Source: Clostridia bacterium (GTDB taxonomy: Bacteria > Bacillota_A > Clostridia > Christensenellales > Aristaeellaceae). From it: DNA of 22,832 nucleotides. The notes beneath the pieces are model-generated. The model searched no databases and had not been told where the DNA came from. It worked only from the letters and a program-made list of their open reading frames with translations. A program made the position numbers and the translations under genes. Below are positions 21,926 through 22,832 of the stretch, piece after piece; within the stretch, counting starts at the first letter, position 1, and each line of letters begins with the position of its first letter. The stretch spans positions 1-22,832 of the forward strand of contig JAFQIF010000206.1 of assembly GCA_017397695.1 (NCBI GenBank), read 5' to 3'.

Positions 21926-22585
21926 ATGATCACGTTTGATGAGATTCGCAGGAATGAAGAGATCCGCGCGTACATGGAAAAGGGCAACGAGAACCTGGGC
22001 GTGCTGGGCTTTACTGAGCACGCGATGGCGCATGCCATGCGCTGCGCGCAGCTGGCGGCAGACATTCTGGGAAAGCTGGGGCGCAGCGAACGGGAGAGGG
22101 AGCTGGCGATGATCGCCGGATACATGCACGACATCGGCAACTGTGTGAACCGGACGGATCATGCGCATTCGGGCGCCATCATGGCGATGAGTATTCTGCG
22201 GGGTATGGGTATGGCACCGCAGGAGATTGCGGTGGTGATTGCAGCGATCGGCAATCATGACGAAAAGACGGGCACGGCGGTGGACGCGGTAAGCGCGGCG
22301 CTGATCCTGGCGGACAAATGCGATGTACGCAGGAGCCGCGTACGCGCGAGAACGCAGGCGGATTTTGATATTCACGACAGGGTGAACTATGCGGTGGAAA
22401 GCTCCAGGGTCGTGATCGACGCCAGGGAGAAGACGATCATGCTGGAGATTACGCTGGACGACACGATCTGCAGCGTGATGGATTACTTTGAGATTTTTAC
22501 TCAGCGGATGCTGATGTGCCGGCGCGCGGCGGAGAAGCTGGGCTGTCGGTTTGGCATGATGACCAACGGAAGCCGGGTGCTGTGA
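21926..22585 (+). CDS. HD-domain metal-dependent phosphohydrolase
   Basis: A soluble protein of 219 residues with an HD fold. Candidate metal ligands are His32 (GFTEHAMAH), His68-Asp69 (GYMHDIGN), His79 or His81 (DHAHSGA), His111 (GNHDEKTG) and Asp130 (LILADKCDV). The spread resembles HD-GYP-like and nucleotide-type phosphohydrolases rather than a simple five-residue HD site, but no GYP motif is present. The ATG at 21926 follows GAAGGAGG with 5-nt spacing. It comes 96 bases after the kinase stop with no terminator between them, so it may be cotranscribed with the two-component genes. No membrane helix or signal peptide is seen. The substrate is unknown: nucleotide, cyclic nucleotide or other phosphoester. 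Confidence 0.85.
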   Translation: MITFDEIRRNEEIRAYMEKGNENLGVLGFTEHAMAHAMRCAQLAADILGKLGRSERERELAMIAGYMHDIGNCVNRTDHAHSGAIMAMSILRGMGMAPQEIAVVIAAIGNHDEKTGTAVDAVSAALILADKCDVRRSRVRARTQADFDIHDRVNYAVESSRVVIDAREKTIMLEITLDDTICSVMDYFEIFTQRMLMCRRAAEKLGCRFGMMTNGSRVL

Positions 22586-22633
22586 GCGCAAAAGCGAGCA
22601 AGAAAACAAAGAAGAAAAATTTGCAAAAAAGGA

Positions 22634-22662
22634 TTGACACTTGCGTCTGGATTTGATATAAT
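22634..22662 (+). promoter_or_regulatory. Consensus promoter of the tRNA-Gln/tRNA-Glu genes
   Basis: TTGACA (22634-22639), exactly 17 bp, TATAAT (22657-22662): full consensus, typical of stable RNA. A 9-bp inverted repeat, ACTTGCGTC (22639-22647) and GACGCAAGT (22676-22684), flanks the -10. Confidence 0.92.
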
Positions 22663-22692
22663 CATCTCCGTTGATGACGCAAGTTCATCCGT

Positions 22693-22766
22693 TGGGGAAT
22701 TGTGTAACGGCAGCACCTACGACTCTGACTCGTATTGTCTAGGTTCGAATCCTAGTTCCCCAGCCA
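22693..22766 (+). tRNA. tRNA-Gln (anticodon CTG)
   Basis: Acceptor TGGGGAA/TTCCCCA, with the U1-A72 pair usual in tRNA-Gln. The D arm is GTGT/GCAC and the anticodon stem TACGA/TCGTA. The loop CTCTGAC gives CTG (22725-22727). The T arm is CTAGG/CCTAG. Discriminator G and encoded CCA (22764-22766) follow. It reads CAG. Confidence 0.95.
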
Positions 22767-22769
22767 TAA

Positions 22770-22832
22770 GCCTCCATGGTCAAGCGGTTAAGACGTTGCC
22801 CTCTCAAGGCAAAATCAGGGGTTCGATTCCCC
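22770..22832 (+). tRNA. tRNA-Glu (anticodon CTC), 3' end cut by window
   Basis: Acceptor 5' strand GCCTCCA, D stem GTC/GAC, anticodon stem TTGCC/GGCAA with loop CTCTCAA giving CTC (22803-22805), and a T arm starting GGGG-TTCGATT-CCCC. The 3' acceptor strand lies beyond the window. It follows tRNA-Gln by 3 bases and shares its promoter. It reads GAG. Confidence 0.9.

Noticed and set aside
1..22832. CRISPR array, prophage, insertion sequence or defence system
   Set aside because: No regularly spaced direct repeats, no transposase, integrase, Cas or nuclease-type reading frames were found. The only repeats are the hairpin elements described.

Overview
The window reads as chromosomal DNA of a GC-rich Bacillota, most likely a gut-type Clostridia. 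The evidence is strong Shine-Dalgarno sites, sigma-A-type promoters (TTGACA-17/18-TATAAT), many intrinsic terminators, a domain-inverted GH3 glucosidase of the rumen/gut Clostridia type, an archaeal-type AspRS, and C34 tRNA isoacceptors that suit GC-rich codon usage. No phage, IS element, CRISPR array or integrase is visible. The assignment is by inference only; no marker gene fixes the genus.

Layout. (1) 1-803: 3' part of fabD, closing a fatty-acid synthesis cluster with a terminator. (2) 868-5577: an ABC importer made of a binding protein, a fused two-domain permease and an ATPase (FbpABC/AfuABC type), with a 480-bp hairpin-rich gap and a terminator between binding protein and permease. (3) 5615-7553: two translationally coupled GT2 glycosyltransferases of the rhamnosyltransferase type, probably for surface polysaccharide. 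(4) 7691-14880: glycan breakdown, with a circularly permuted GH3 enzyme and a GH38 alpha-mannosidase transcribed divergently, then a secreted GH30 enzyme converging on GH38. (5) 14956-16565: tRNA-Arg(CCG) and, divergently, an archaeal-type aspartyl-tRNA synthetase. (6) 16912-21829: a phosphate-flavoured block with a HAD phosphatase, a Na/Pi cotransporter-PhoU fusion, a PhoB/PhoP-type response regulator and its histidine kinase. (7) 21926-22832: an HD-domain hydrolase, then tRNA-Gln(CTG) and tRNA-Glu(CTC), the last cut by the window end.

The most interesting regulatory signal is upstream of the Na/Pi-PhoU gene. Five hexamers in exact 11-bp register, two of them identical TTTACA, look like a Bacillus-type PhoP box placed just upstream of the -10. 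With a PhoP/PhoR-like pair encoded directly downstream, this suggests an autoregulated phosphate-starvation module.

The second theme is an interspersed family of multi-hairpin intergenic elements. Three copies share the order GGCRAAC hairpin, a spacer that is a GGCTT-type hairpin in two copies, a 17-nt core GCGAAGCGAACATGGGG (identical in two copies, 15/17 in the third), then a GGGAC-type region that folds as a hairpin in two copies. Related hairpins fill most other gaps. Two intrinsic terminators lie inside apparent operons directly before start codons (permease and histidine kinase), leaving no room for a new promoter, so expression of those genes probably depends on read-through.
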